In this document: positions 18,147 through 26,336 of the stretch, piece after piece
How the letters are laid out: every line of letters begins with the position of its first letter
How positions within the stretch are numbered: the stretch's first letter is position 1
Assembly (NCBI GenBank): GCA_036393295.1
Contig: DASWHF010000157.1
Coordinates: 1-52,541 of the forward strand
DNA length: 52,541 nucleotides
Direction: 5' to 3'
Origin: DASWHF01 sp036393295
Lineage (GTDB): Bacteria; Pseudomonadota; Gammaproteobacteria; Acidiferrobacterales; UBA6901
The notes under the pieces: generated by a model
The model's database searches: none
The model's input: the letters and a program-made list of their open reading frames with translations, nothing else
What the model was told of the DNA's origin: nothing
Program-made: the position numbers and the translations under genes

Positions 18147-19189
18147 GCCTGATCAACAAGATGCTCAAGGACCTGGAGACGCGCGCGCCGCGCGCCGCCG
18201 GCCGCGCCACGGTCAAGCCGATCTTCTCCGATTTGCAACCGGCCGAGGCGCGCGCCGGCGCGCGCCCGCGCGGCCCGATGCTCGGCATCGCCGCCGTGCT
18301 GGTGCTGGCCGCCGCCGCGGTCCTGTGGTGGTTGTGGCCGGCCGCGCCGCTGGTGACGGCGGTGGCGGTGCATCCGGTGCCGCCCGCGCCGCCGCCGGTG
18401 GCCCCGGCGGTCGAACCGGCGCCACCGCCGGCGGCGGTACCCGCGCCGCCGATCGCGTCCCCGCCGCCGGTGGCAAGTCGCGGCGAACCGGCACCGGCAA
18501 AACCGCGGGTGTCCAGGCCGCGGCCGCCCGCCGCGCCGCCGGCCAAGACTGCGGAGGCCGATGGCGCGCGCGAGGTCGCCGCGGGGCGCATCGAAAAGAC
18601 TCCGGTTCCGTTGAGCGCCGCCGACCAGGCCGAGAACGCTTACCGCGAGGCGCTGCGCCTGCTCGGCGAGCGCCGCCGCGGCGAGGCCGAAGCGGCGCTC
18701 TCCCGCGCCCTGGCCGCGGACACGCGCCACGACAAGGCGCGCGAGCTGCTGGTCGGGATCATGCTCGAGCAGGGTCGCGGCGCCGAGGCGCGGGCCGTGC
18801 TGGAGGAGGGCGTGGCGGCGAATCCGGAGCGCTCGATGTCGTATCGATACCTGGCGCGGCTGCAGGTCGAGCGCGGCGCCGAGGCCGAGGCGCTTGCGCT
18901 GCTGGAAGGCGCGCCGGCCGGCGTGCGCCAGGATCCCGAGGTGGCGGCGCTGCTCGCCGCCGTCTATCAGCGCGGCGGCCGGCATGCCGACGCGATCCAG
19001 GCCTTCCGAAGCGCGCTCGGCGCGCGCCCGCGCGAAGGCCGCTGGTGGGTGGGCCTGGCGATCTCGTGCGAGGCCGAGCAGCAATGGGCCGCGGCGCGCG
19101 ACGCCTACGAACGCGCCGGCGCCGCCAGTCTCGATCCGCGCCTGCGCGAGTACAGCGAGCAGCGCCTTGCGGCGCTCAAGAACCGTTAA
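18143..19189 (+). CDS. mshN: MSHA biogenesis TPR protein MshN
   Basis: 348 residues from a GTG overlapping the mshM stop. The opening SLINKMLKDLETR is the standard MshN N-terminus. A membrane helix (residues about 50-68) is followed by a Pro/Ala-rich periplasmic stretch (about 75-135), then TPR repeats (AYREALRLLGERRRGEAEAA, SMSYRYLARLQVERG). It is thought to help MshM and the secretin. Its stop lies inside the inverted repeat at 19188-19289. Confidence 0.85.
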   Translation: MSLINKMLKDLETRAPRAAGRATVKPIFSDLQPAEARAGARPRGPMLGIAAVLVLAAAAVLWWLWPAAPLVTAVAVHPVPPAPPPVAPAVEPAPPPAAVPAPPIASPPPVASRGEPAPAKPRVSRPRPPAAPPAKTAEADGAREVAAGRIEKTPVPLSAADQAENAYREALRLLGERRRGEAEAALSRALAADTRHDKARELLVGIMLEQGRGAEARAVLEEGVAANPERSMSYRYLARLQVERGAEAEALALLEGAPAGVRQDPEVAALLAAVYQRGGRHADAIQAFRSALGARPREGRWWVGLAISCEAEQQWAAARDAYERAGAASLDPRLREYSEQRLAALKNR

Positions 19190-19289
19190 AGGGGTCGGAG
19201 TGATTTATTTTTGAGCAATTCGTGAGCTGCGAGTTGCGAGAAGCGCCTCGATAGCGGATTGCTCAAAAATAAATCACTTCGACCCCTTT
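19188..19289. terminator. Long inverted repeat shared by convergent genes (family E, copy 1)
   Basis: Arms 19188-19219 and 19258-19289 pair over 32 bases with one mismatch and start AAAGGGGTCGG. Both stop codons overlap the arms, and each side has a T-run (TTTATTTTT), so it can end transcription from mshN and from the patatin gene. The arm ACTCCGACCCCTTT recurs at 51521. Confidence 0.8.
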
Positions 19290-21522
19290 AGAAGTTCTTC
19301 CCGAGCAGCAGATAAAACGCATCGCGCCCGCCCTCGGAGTAACCGTAGGCGAGATACAGCGGCCCGAGCACGCTGTCGACGCCGGTGAACACGCTGCCGC
19401 CCTTGTGCAGGTCGTCAAGGCGCATGCGCTCGCGCCGTTCCCAGACATTGCCGGCCTCGAGCGAGCCGCCGACGAACACGCGGCTGCCGGTGCCCGGCAT
19501 GCGGCCGGTCTGGTAGTAGTACATCAACCGCGCGAGGCCGAGGTGCTGCCCCTGGAGCTGGCCGGTGAGATAACCGGACAGCTCCAGGAATCCGCCGAGC
19601 TCGAAGCTGTCGTAGAACGGCAGTTCGGTGCCGAGCGCGGAGCCGAGGCGCAGCCCGGCGAGCAGCGTGTGGCGGCCGCGCGTGCCGGCGGTCAGCCAGT
19701 CGACCAGCAGCTTGTCGTAGGTCGCGTCGGCGCCGAGGTCGTCGCGCGCCAGGTACAGGCGCGTCAACAGTGCGTGACCGTGACGCGGGAAGTTTACGTT
19801 GTCGAGTTTGTCGTAGACCAAGTTCGCGACATAGGCGCCTTGCTGGATGTTGTACGACGGCAGGGTGGCGGCGCCGATGCGCGGCGCGGCCTCGACACGG
19901 TCGCGCACGATGCCGAGCCGAAGCTCGCCGCCCCGCAGGAACTGCGCGCCGACGTCGAGGCCGGCGCCGGCGCGCTTGCTGCGGTACTGGGCGACGCGGC
20001 GATCGTCCTCGTAGACGTCGCGGATGTCCTGCCGGTATTGAAAGCGCGGCGCGACGAAGAAGCGCCCGGCGTAATCGAGCGGCTGGTAAAGCTCGGTGAG
20101 GAAGCGCCGCTCGTGGCCGATGCCGAGCTCGTTCTTCCACTCGCCGCCGAGCCTGTTGAGCGCGGTGAGCGTGAAGTCGGTCAGCAGGTTGAAGCGGCTG
20201 TCGCCCTCGAAGTCGTCGACCAGGCTGAGCCCGAAGCGCAGATAATTCGGCCCCCAGGACTTGGCGCGCGTCTGGATCTCGAGATCCTTTTCCGAGCCGT
20301 CGCCGATCAGGCGATAATCGACGCGCTCGAAGTCGCCCAGGTCGTAGATGCGCGTGAGATCGTCCTCCAGCGCGGCCAGATCCAGCGGCCGGCCGGCCTC
20401 GGTGCGCAGGCGCGCCAGCACGCGCTTGCGCGCCACCCGCTCCGGTCGCGCGATGCCGACCCGGTTCAGATGGATCGGCCGGCCGGGTTCCACGCGCTGG
20501 CGCGCGCGCCAGGCGGCGTATTCCGCTTCCGACACGCTCAATGCGCGCAGGCGCTCGCCGTGCAGGCGCGCGGTCTGTTCGCCGAGCTCGATGATGTCGG
20601 CCGCGCGCACGAAGTCGGCCACCGAGACGCCGGGCAGCGGCGGCTCGATCAGCAGGTCGCGCGCCGTCAGGCGCTGGAGCTGCTCGGCGGTGTTCTTGCG
20701 CGTCAGGAACGACAGCGTCTGCGAGGAGATGTCGAACAGCGTGCCGAGCCCGTCGCGCGTGTGCGGCGGCGTGCCGATGTTGACCGCGATCACGACGTCG
20801 GCGCCCAGGGCGCGCACGATGTCGATCGGCAACTGGCTGGACATGCCGCCGTCGACCAGCAGCCGCCCGTCGATCTCGACCGGCGTGAAGATGCCCGGCA
20901 CCGCCATGCTGGCGCGCAGCGCGTCGGCCAGCTCGCCGCCGCCGAGGATCACGGCCTCGCCGGTCTCGAGGTCGGTGGCGACCGCGCGAAACGGGATCGG
21001 CAGCCGGTCGAAGTCGGTGATGCCCGCGGAACGCAGCGTCACGCCGCGCAGGTAGAAATTCAGGTTGTGGCCGGCGATCAGCCCCTGCGACAGCGCGATG
21101 TGAAAATCGCGCACGCCGAGCTCGAGCTCGAACAGGTCGGTGCGGTCTTTCTCCTTGAGGCGGTAGGACAGCCGCTCGCGCGACGGCCGGTCGCTCAGCA
21201 CCGCGTCCCAGTCGAGATGGATCAGGCTCTGGGCCATCTCCTCGGGCGACAGCCCGGCGGCGTAGAAGCCGCCCATGATTCCGCCGGCCGAGGTGCCGGC
21301 GATGACGTCGACCGGCACGCGCAGCTCCTCCAGCACCTTGAGCACCCCGATATGCGCCGCCCCGCGCGCCCCGCCGCCGCTCAAGGCCAGGCCGATCTTC
21401 GGCCGTGCCGGCGCCTCGGCGCGGCGCTCGCCGGCGGTCGCGGTCGCGTCGGTGGCCGCAGCGAGCGCCGGCAGCAGGCCGATCGCGAGCAGCAACGCGG
21501 CGGGGAGAATGCGCGGGTTCAC
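19288..21522 (-). CDS. PlpD-like patatin phospholipase with POTRA and outer-membrane barrel
   Basis: 744 residues from a GTG at 21522, which begins a signal peptide (ILPAALLLAIGLLPALAAA); an upstream ATG at 21609 lacks one. Domains: patatin at about 42-330 with the oxyanion loop GGGARG (49-54), nucleophile motif GTSAGG (Ser78) and catalytic DGGMSSQLP; one POTRA-like domain (RVARKRVLARLRTEAGRPLD); then a BamA-like barrel ending in Phe, as outer-membrane barrels do. This is the architecture of PlpD, the type Vd secreted lipase. It shares its terminator with mshN. Substrate (probably phospholipid) is inferred. Confidence 0.88.
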   Translation of the reverse strand: MNPRILPAALLLAIGLLPALAAATDATATAGERRAEAPARPKIGLALSGGGARGAAHIGVLKVLEELRVPVDVIAGTSAGGIMGGFYAAGLSPEEMAQSLIHLDWDAVLSDRPSRERLSYRLKEKDRTDLFELELGVRDFHIALSQGLIAGHNLNFYLRGVTLRSAGITDFDRLPIPFRAVATDLETGEAVILGGGELADALRASMAVPGIFTPVEIDGRLLVDGGMSSQLPIDIVRALGADVVIAVNIGTPPHTRDGLGTLFDISSQTLSFLTRKNTAEQLQRLTARDLLIEPPLPGVSVADFVRAADIIELGEQTARLHGERLRALSVSEAEYAAWRARQRVEPGRPIHLNRVGIARPERVARKRVLARLRTEAGRPLDLAALEDDLTRIYDLGDFERVDYRLIGDGSEKDLEIQTRAKSWGPNYLRFGLSLVDDFEGDSRFNLLTDFTLTALNRLGGEWKNELGIGHERRFLTELYQPLDYAGRFFVAPRFQYRQDIRDVYEDDRRVAQYRSKRAGAGLDVGAQFLRGGELRLGIVRDRVEAAPRIGAATLPSYNIQQGAYVANLVYDKLDNVNFPRHGHALLTRLYLARDDLGADATYDKLLVDWLTAGTRGRHTLLAGLRLGSALGTELPFYDSFELGGFLELSGYLTGQLQGQHLGLARLMYYYQTGRMPGTGSRVFVGGSLEAGNVWERRERMRLDDLHKGGSVFTGVDSVLGPLYLAYGYSEGGRDAFYLLLGKNF

Positions 21523-21554
21523 TGAGGCACGATACCTCAAAACGCGGCACCGGT

Positions 21555-21656
21555 TGTAGGCGGGGCTTCCAGCCCCGCCCGGCACGGCGTCGATCGAACC
21601 ACCGCACAATCCCGATGGCCATGTCTTCGACGGCGGGGCAGGATGCCCCGCCTACA
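21555..21656 (+). repeat. GTAGGCGGGGC hairpin repeat (family A, copy 2)
   Basis: 25-base arms at 21555-21579 and 21632-21656. The left arm is identical to that at 2606-2630; the right arm has a few changes (GGCAGGATGCC). It lies between comF and the patatin gene on the minus strand, 33 bases before the patatin start and just past the comF stop. Confidence 0.88.
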
Positions 21657-21664
21657 ACATATGA

Positions 21665-22357
21665 TCACGCCCTCGCCACCACCCACACCTCGACGAACGC
21701 CGCGCCTGCGCGCTTGAGCGCCGCGGCCGCGGCGTCCGCGGTATGGCCGCTGGTCATGACATCGTCGATGAGCGCGATATGCGATCCGCCGAGGTCGCCG
21801 CGCGCCGCGAAGGCGCCACGCATGTTGCGCGCGCGCCCGGCGGCGTCGAGCCCGGTCTGCGGCGGCGTGGCGCGCACGCGCGTCAGACAGCGATGGTCGA
21901 TCGGAAGCTTCAAACGGCGCGCCACCGGCCGCGCCAGCTCCAGCGCCTGGTTGTAGCCGCGGCTGCGCAGCCGGCGCGGATGCAGGGGGATCGGCACCAG
22001 CCGGTCGGGCCGCACCGCGTCCGGTGCCGCCAGGCGTTCGGCGAGCAGCCCGCCCAGGGCGCGCGCGTGCATGAGCCGGCCGTGGAACTTGAGGCCGATG
22101 ATCAGCCGGTCGATCGGCGTGTCGTAGGAAAACGCGGCCAGTGCGGCGTCGAAGCGCGGCCGCCGCCGCTGACAGCGGCCGCACAGCCTGGCCCCCGGGC
22201 CGGGCAGGGCGCAGCCCGGACAGGCCGCCGTGAGCCGCGGCAGGTCCGCCGTGCAGCCGGGACAGAAATGAGCCCGGCCGTGCAGGCGCGCGCCGCACAA
22301 CAGGCATTCGGGGGGCAACAGCCAGTCCTGCACATTCCTTATGCAGTTGTTGAACAT
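21665..22357 (-). CDS. comF: ComF-family phosphoribosyltransferase-like protein
   Basis: 230 residues. N-terminal cysteine pairs (PECLLCGARLHGRAHFCPGC, then CPGC and CGRC) form a zinc ribbon, and the C-terminal phosphoribosyltransferase domain holds the PRPP loop ALIDDVMTSGHT. ComF proteins take part in DNA uptake and probably in duplex processing at the cytoplasmic side. It diverges from bioF, as in many gammaproteobacteria. Confidence 0.9.
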   Translation of the reverse strand: MFNNCIRNVQDWLLPPECLLCGARLHGRAHFCPGCTADLPRLTAACPGCALPGPGARLCGRCQRRRPRFDAALAAFSYDTPIDRLIIGLKFHGRLMHARALGGLLAERLAAPDAVRPDRLVPIPLHPRRLRSRGYNQALELARPVARRLKLPIDHRCLTRVRATPPQTGLDAAGRARNMRGAFAARGDLGGSHIALIDDVMTSGHTADAAAAALKRAGAAFVEVWVVARA

Positions 22358-22372
22358 GGAATTCCTTGTTAG

Positions 22373-22400
22373 TTGACTGCGGCGGCCGAGCCGCTAAACT
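22373..22400 (+). promoter_or_regulatory. Candidate sigma-70 promoter of the bioFHCD operon
   Basis: TTGACT at 22373-22378 and TAAACT at 22395-22400 are separated by 16 bases. Transcription would start near 22407, ahead of the chosen bioF ATG at 22457. I see no clear BirA-type palindrome. Confidence 0.5.
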
Positions 22401-22456
22401 CGCCGCATATCTTAACCGGGCCGGCGGCGGCCGGACCAGCCGCCCCGCATTCAGGC

Positions 22457-23635
22457 ATGTGCGCTTCCCCATCCCATCCGCCCCCCGACCTCGCGGCGCG
22501 TCTGCGGCAGTTGCGCGACCGACACCTGTATCGCCGCCGCCGGGTACTGGACTCGCCCCAGGGCGCGGAGATCGAGGTCGACGGCGAGCGGCTGCTGGCG
22601 TTCTGCAGCAACGACTATCTCGGCCTGGCCAATCATCCGGATATCGTCGCGGCCTTTCAGCGCGGCGCCGGGCGCTACGGCGTCGGCGCCGGGGCCTCGC
22701 ATCTCGTCAGCGGCCATTCCGCCGCGCATCACGCGCTCGAGGAGGAGCTGGCCGACTTCGTCGGCAGCCCGCGCGCGCTGCTGTTCTCGACCGGCTATAT
22801 GGCCAATCTCGGCGTCGTCGGCGCGCTGCTCGACCGGCATGCCGTGCTGTTCGAGGACAAGCTCAATCACGCCTCGCTGATCGACGCCGCGCGCCTGAGC
22901 CAGGCGACGGTCAAGCGCTATGCGCACGCCGATGTCGTTCGCCTCGCGCGGCTGTTCGAGGCGCATGCCGGTGACGCGATGATCGTCACCGACGGCGTGT
23001 TCAGCATGGACGGCGATCTCGCGCCGCTGCCCGAGCTGACCGCGCTCGCCCGCCGCCGCGGGAGCTGGCTGCTGGTCGACGACGCCCACGGCCTCGGCGT
23101 GGTCGGGGCGCGCGGGCGCGGCAGCTTCGAGCACTACGGCATCGCGCGCGGACCGGCCGATCTGCTGGTGGGCACGCTCGGCAAGGCCTTTGGTAGCTTC
23201 GGGGCCTTCGTCGCCGGGTCCGAGGAGGTCATCGAGACCCTGATCCAGGACGCGCGCACCTATATATATACAACCGCCCTGCCGCCGGCGGTGGCCGAGG
23301 CGACGCGCGCCGCGCTCAAATTGGTGCAAACCGAGGACTGGCGCCGCGACGCGCTCCGGACGCTGATCGAGCGCTTCCGGCGCGGCGCCGCCGGGCTGGG
23401 CCTGCGCCTTGGTTCCTCGGCCACGCCGATCCAGCCGATCCTGCTGGGCGAGGCGCGCGCCGCCCTGGCCGCGAGCGAATCGCTGCGCCGCGACGGCATC
23501 CTGGTGACCGCCATCCGCCCGCCGACCGTGCCGGCCGGCGGCGCGCGCCTGCGCGTCACGTTGTCCGCGGCGCACCGCGAGGAGCATGTCGACAGACTGC
23601 TGGATGCGCTGGCGCGCATCCCCGGGGCCGGATGA
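22457..23635 (+). CDS. bioF: 8-amino-7-oxononanoate synthase
   Basis: 392 residues from ATG 22457; an in-frame ATG at 22373 lies inside the predicted promoter and is rejected. BioF condenses pimeloyl-ACP and alanine with pyridoxal phosphate. Motifs: LAFCSNDYLGLANHP near residue 50, SHLVSGHSAAHHALEEELA, TDGVFSMDGDLAPL, LVDDAHGLGVVGARGRG, and TLGKAFGSFGAFVAGS carrying the PLP lysine. It overlaps bioH by four bases. Confidence 0.95.
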   Translation: MCASPSHPPPDLAARLRQLRDRHLYRRRRVLDSPQGAEIEVDGERLLAFCSNDYLGLANHPDIVAAFQRGAGRYGVGAGASHLVSGHSAAHHALEEELADFVGSPRALLFSTGYMANLGVVGALLDRHAVLFEDKLNHASLIDAARLSQATVKRYAHADVVRLARLFEAHAGDAMIVTDGVFSMDGDLAPLPELTALARRRGSWLLVDDAHGLGVVGARGRGSFEHYGIARGPADLLVGTLGKAFGSFGAFVAGSEEVIETLIQDARTYIYTTALPPAVAEATRAALKLVQTEDWRRDALRTLIERFRRGAAGLGLRLGSSATPIQPILLGEARAALAASESLRRDGILVTAIRPPTVPAGGARLRVTLSAAHREEHVDRLLDALARIPGAG

Positions 23636-24402
23636 TGTCGATTTACGTCGAACAACAGGGAAGCGGCCCCGACCTGGTGCTGATCCACGGCTGGGGCCTG
23701 CACGGCGGCATCTGGGGGCCGTGGGCGGAGCAGTGCGCCGAACGGCTGCGCGTGACGCGCGTCGATCTGCCGGGCCACGGCCGCAGCCGCGAACTGCCGG
23801 CGCGCTACGATCTCGACGCCCTGGCCGACAGCGTCGCCGCCGCCGTGAGCGGGCCGGCGATATTCCTCGGCTGGTCGCTCGGCGGCCTGGTGGCGCTGCG
23901 CCTCGCGCGGCGCCACCCCGAGCGGGTGCGCAAGCTGGCGCTGGTCGCGACCAGCCCGCGCTTTGCGCGCGCGCCGGACTGGCCGCATGCCATGACGGCG
24001 GAGCTGCTGTCCGGGTTCGCGGCCGAGTTGCGCCGCGACTATCGCGAGACCTTGAACCGTTTTCTCGCCTTGCAGGTCGGTTTCGACGCGGCCGGGCGCG
24101 CGCTGCTGCGCCACCTGCGCGCGGCCATGTTCGAGCACGGCGAGCCCAGCGCGGCCGCGCTGGCCGGCGCGCTCGAGATTCTGCGCGACACCGACCTGCG
24201 GGCCGCGCTCGCCGGCATCGCGGCGCCGACCCGCATCGTGCACGGCGAACGCGACCGGCTGGCGCCGCCGGCCGCGGCGGAGCGGCTCGCCGCCGCATTG
24301 CCGTCGGCGTCGCTGGCGGTGATCCCGGGCGCGGGGCACGCGCCGTTCCTGTCCCATCCCGAGGCCTTCCACGATGCGCTCGACGGCTTCCTGTATGAAT
24401 GA
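23632..24402 (+). CDS. bioH: Pimeloyl-ACP methyl ester esterase
   Basis: 256 residues (a second ATG at 23635 is equally possible). An alpha/beta hydrolase that removes the methyl ester from pimeloyl-ACP after chain building. Motifs: LVLIHGWGLHGGIW near residue 16, the nucleophile elbow GWSLGG near residue 80, and the catalytic His in GAGHAPFLSHPE. It overlaps bioF and bioC, so the three are translated together. Confidence 0.93.
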   Translation: MMSIYVEQQGSGPDLVLIHGWGLHGGIWGPWAEQCAERLRVTRVDLPGHGRSRELPARYDLDALADSVAAAVSGPAIFLGWSLGGLVALRLARRHPERVRKLALVATSPRFARAPDWPHAMTAELLSGFAAELRRDYRETLNRFLALQVGFDAAGRALLRHLRAAMFEHGEPSAAALAGALEILRDTDLRAALAGIAAPTRIVHGERDRLAPPAAAERLAAALPSASLAVIPGAGHAPFLSHPEAFHDALDGFLYE

Positions 24403-25300
24403 CGCGCCGCTCCTCGACCTGGATCGCCGCGAGGTGCGCAGCGCCTTCGGCCGTGCGGCCGAGAGCTACGACCGCGCCGCGGTCCTGCAGCGCGAGATCG
24501 CGGACAGCCTGGTGGCGCGCCTCGATCTCATCAAGCTCGCGCCGCGCCATGTGCTCGACGTCGGCAGCGGCACCGGTTACGGCACGCGTGCGCTGGCGCG
24601 GCGCTATCCGCGCGCCCGGATCGTCGGGCTGGATCTGTCGCCGGCCATGGCGCGCGCCGCGCGCGGGCCGCGCCGCGGCTGGCTCGGCCGATGGCGGCGC
24701 CGCGACCGCTACCTGTGCGGCGATGCCGAACGCCTGCCGCTGGCGGACGCCAGCATCGACCTGGTGTTCTCGAACCTGACCCTGCAATGGTGCCGGCTCG
24801 ACGCGGCCTTCGCCGAGTTTGCGCGCGTGCTCCGGCCCGGCGGGCTGCTGATGTTCACCAGCTTCGGGCCGGACACGCTGAAAGAGCTGCGCGCCGCCTG
24901 GGGCGCGGTCGACGACGCGCCGCATGTCCACGACTTCATCGACATGCACGACGTCGGCGACGCGCTGGTGCGTGCGCGCTTTCGCGATCCGGTCATGGAC
25001 GTCGAGCGTCTGACGCGGAGCTTCCCGGACGTGCGCGCGGTGCTCGCCGAGCTCAAGGCGCTCGGCGCGCACAACGCCGCGCGCGGCCGGCCGCGCGCGC
25101 TCACCGGCAAACGGCGCTTCGCGCGCTTCGAGGCCGCCTATGCCGCCCAGGCCGGCGCCGGCGGCCGGGTGCCGGCGAGCTACGAGGTGGTCTACGGCCA
25201 TGCCTGGGCGCCGGCCGCGGACACCGGCAGCCGTGCCCGCGCCGACGGCACGGTGGCGGTGCCCGTGCATCGCATCGCGCGGCGCGGGGCGCTACGGTGA
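24395..25300 (+). CDS. bioC: Malonyl-ACP O-methyltransferase
   Basis: 301 residues from the ATG at 24395, inside the bioH end (eight-base overlap). BioC methylates malonyl-ACP to start pimelate synthesis. The SAM-binding motif VLDVGSGTGYGTRAL is near residue 50, LSPAMARAAR follows, and SNLTLQWC with FGPDTLKELR are typical BioC segments. A 27-residue basic insert (ARGPRRGWLGRWRRRDR) follows the SAM loop. Confidence 0.93.
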   Translation: MNDAPLLDLDRREVRSAFGRAAESYDRAAVLQREIADSLVARLDLIKLAPRHVLDVGSGTGYGTRALARRYPRARIVGLDLSPAMARAARGPRRGWLGRWRRRDRYLCGDAERLPLADASIDLVFSNLTLQWCRLDAAFAEFARVLRPGGLLMFTSFGPDTLKELRAAWGAVDDAPHVHDFIDMHDVGDALVRARFRDPVMDVERLTRSFPDVRAVLAELKALGAHNAARGRPRALTGKRRFARFEAAYAAQAGAGGRVPASYEVVYGHAWAPAADTGSRARADGTVAVPVHRIARRGALR

Positions 25301-25968
25301 CGGGCTGGTTCATCACCGCCACCGACACCGGCGTCGGCAAGACCCTCGCCGCCTGCTCCCTGCTGCATGCGCTGCGCGCCGCGGGATTGCGCGCCGCCGG
25401 CATGAAGCCGGTGGCGAGCGGCTGCGCGCCCGGGCCGGACGGCCCGCGCAACGCCGACGCCGAGGCGCTGATCGCCGCCGCCGGCGCCGACCTCGCTTAC
25501 GCGGACGTGAATCCCTATGCGTTGCCGGACGCGACCGCGCCCGCGCTCGCGGCGCGCGCCGCCGGCGTGGCGATACGCCTCGACGTCATCGCGGCCAGCT
25601 ATGCGCGGCTGGCATCGCGCGCCGAGCGCGTGGTGGTCGAGGGGGTGGGCGGCTGGCGGGTGCCGCTCGGCGACGGGTTGGAGCTGCCCGATGTGGCGCG
25701 CGCGCTCGCCCTGCCGGTGATCCTGGTGGTCGGCATCCGGCTCGGCGCGCTCAATCACGCCCTGCTGAGCTGGGAGGCGATCGCCGCCGCCGGCCTGGCG
25801 CGCGCCGGCTGGGTGGCAAACCGCCTCGACGCCGACCCGCGGCTCGACGGGTACCTGGAAAGCCTGTGCGATTTGCTCGGCGAAGCGCCGCTCGCCGCGC
25901 TGCCGCACGCTCGTCCACCCGACCCGGCGCGGCTCGCCGTCTGCTGGGATCTCGCGCGCCTGCGTTAG
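25297..25968 (+). CDS. bioD: Dethiobiotin synthetase
   Basis: 223 residues from a GTG that overlaps the bioC stop (GTGA). It closes the ureido ring of dethiobiotin with ATP and CO2. The P-loop FITATDTGVGKTLAAC is at the N-terminus, catalytic Lys in GMKPVASGC, and EGVGGWRVPL is the magnesium-binding region. The operon ends here; bioA and bioB are not in the window. Confidence 0.94.
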   Translation: MTGWFITATDTGVGKTLAACSLLHALRAAGLRAAGMKPVASGCAPGPDGPRNADAEALIAAAGADLAYADVNPYALPDATAPALAARAAGVAIRLDVIAASYARLASRAERVVVEGVGGWRVPLGDGLELPDVARALALPVILVVGIRLGALNHALLSWEAIAAAGLARAGWVANRLDADPRLDGYLESLCDLLGEAPLAALPHARPPDPARLAVCWDLARLR

Positions 25969-26336
25969 CGCTGTCAATAAGCGTTTTCTATGCCCGCGCA
26001 AGCGCGCAACACGCGCCGAAAACGTATTGCAGCCTCCAGAACCCTGTGGTAGTTTGCCGCACGCATTCGCTACCATCGCCGTGCCGGATCGTCCTTGACA
26101 TGCGTCAAGCGCGTTCGACACTTGAGCGTGTCGGGCGCCCGCGGCCGAATGGGCTGGGGATTGCCCGGGAGCGATATGACGGACACTGCGCAGCCTGTCG
26201 AGCGGCGCGCGGCCGGCGGACGAGGAAGGCCAGCCGGAGGAATCAGGCGCGGCCCGCCCCAGGTGGCGTGGCCGTCAGCATAATAAGAAGAAGAACCCAG
26301 AACGATTTAATTACTGCACCACGGGAGAATGTAGGC
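25969..26336 (+). other. 368-base non-coding leader before coxB
   Basis: No convincing gene on either strand. It holds the FNR/ANR-type palindrome at 26094-26109 and an AT-rich stretch (26281-26316) just before the coxB ribosome site GGGAG. One short open frame reads through in the coxB phase but has no family features. Confidence 0.6.
26094..26109 (+). promoter_or_regulatory. FNR/ANR-type palindrome upstream of coxB
   Basis: CTTGACATGCGTCAAG is a perfect 16-base palindrome matching the TTGAY-N4-RTCAA pattern bound by FNR/ANR regulators, 228 bases before the coxB ATG. It suggests oxygen-dependent control of the aa3 oxidase genes. The regulator itself is not in the window. Confidence 0.5.

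Noticed and set aside
19405..21525. 706-codon frame opposite the patatin gene
   Set aside because: Composition is Gln/Ala/Val/Arg-rich and featureless; the patatin, POTRA and barrel motifs are on the minus strand.
22373..22456. Longer bioF start at 22373
   Set aside because: The ATG lies in the predicted -35 box and would add residues that do not match the BioF N-terminus.
22451..25270. 939-codon frame opposite bioF-bioH-bioC
   Set aside because: Spans three clear biotin genes on the other strand; no domain visible, so a codon-bias shadow.
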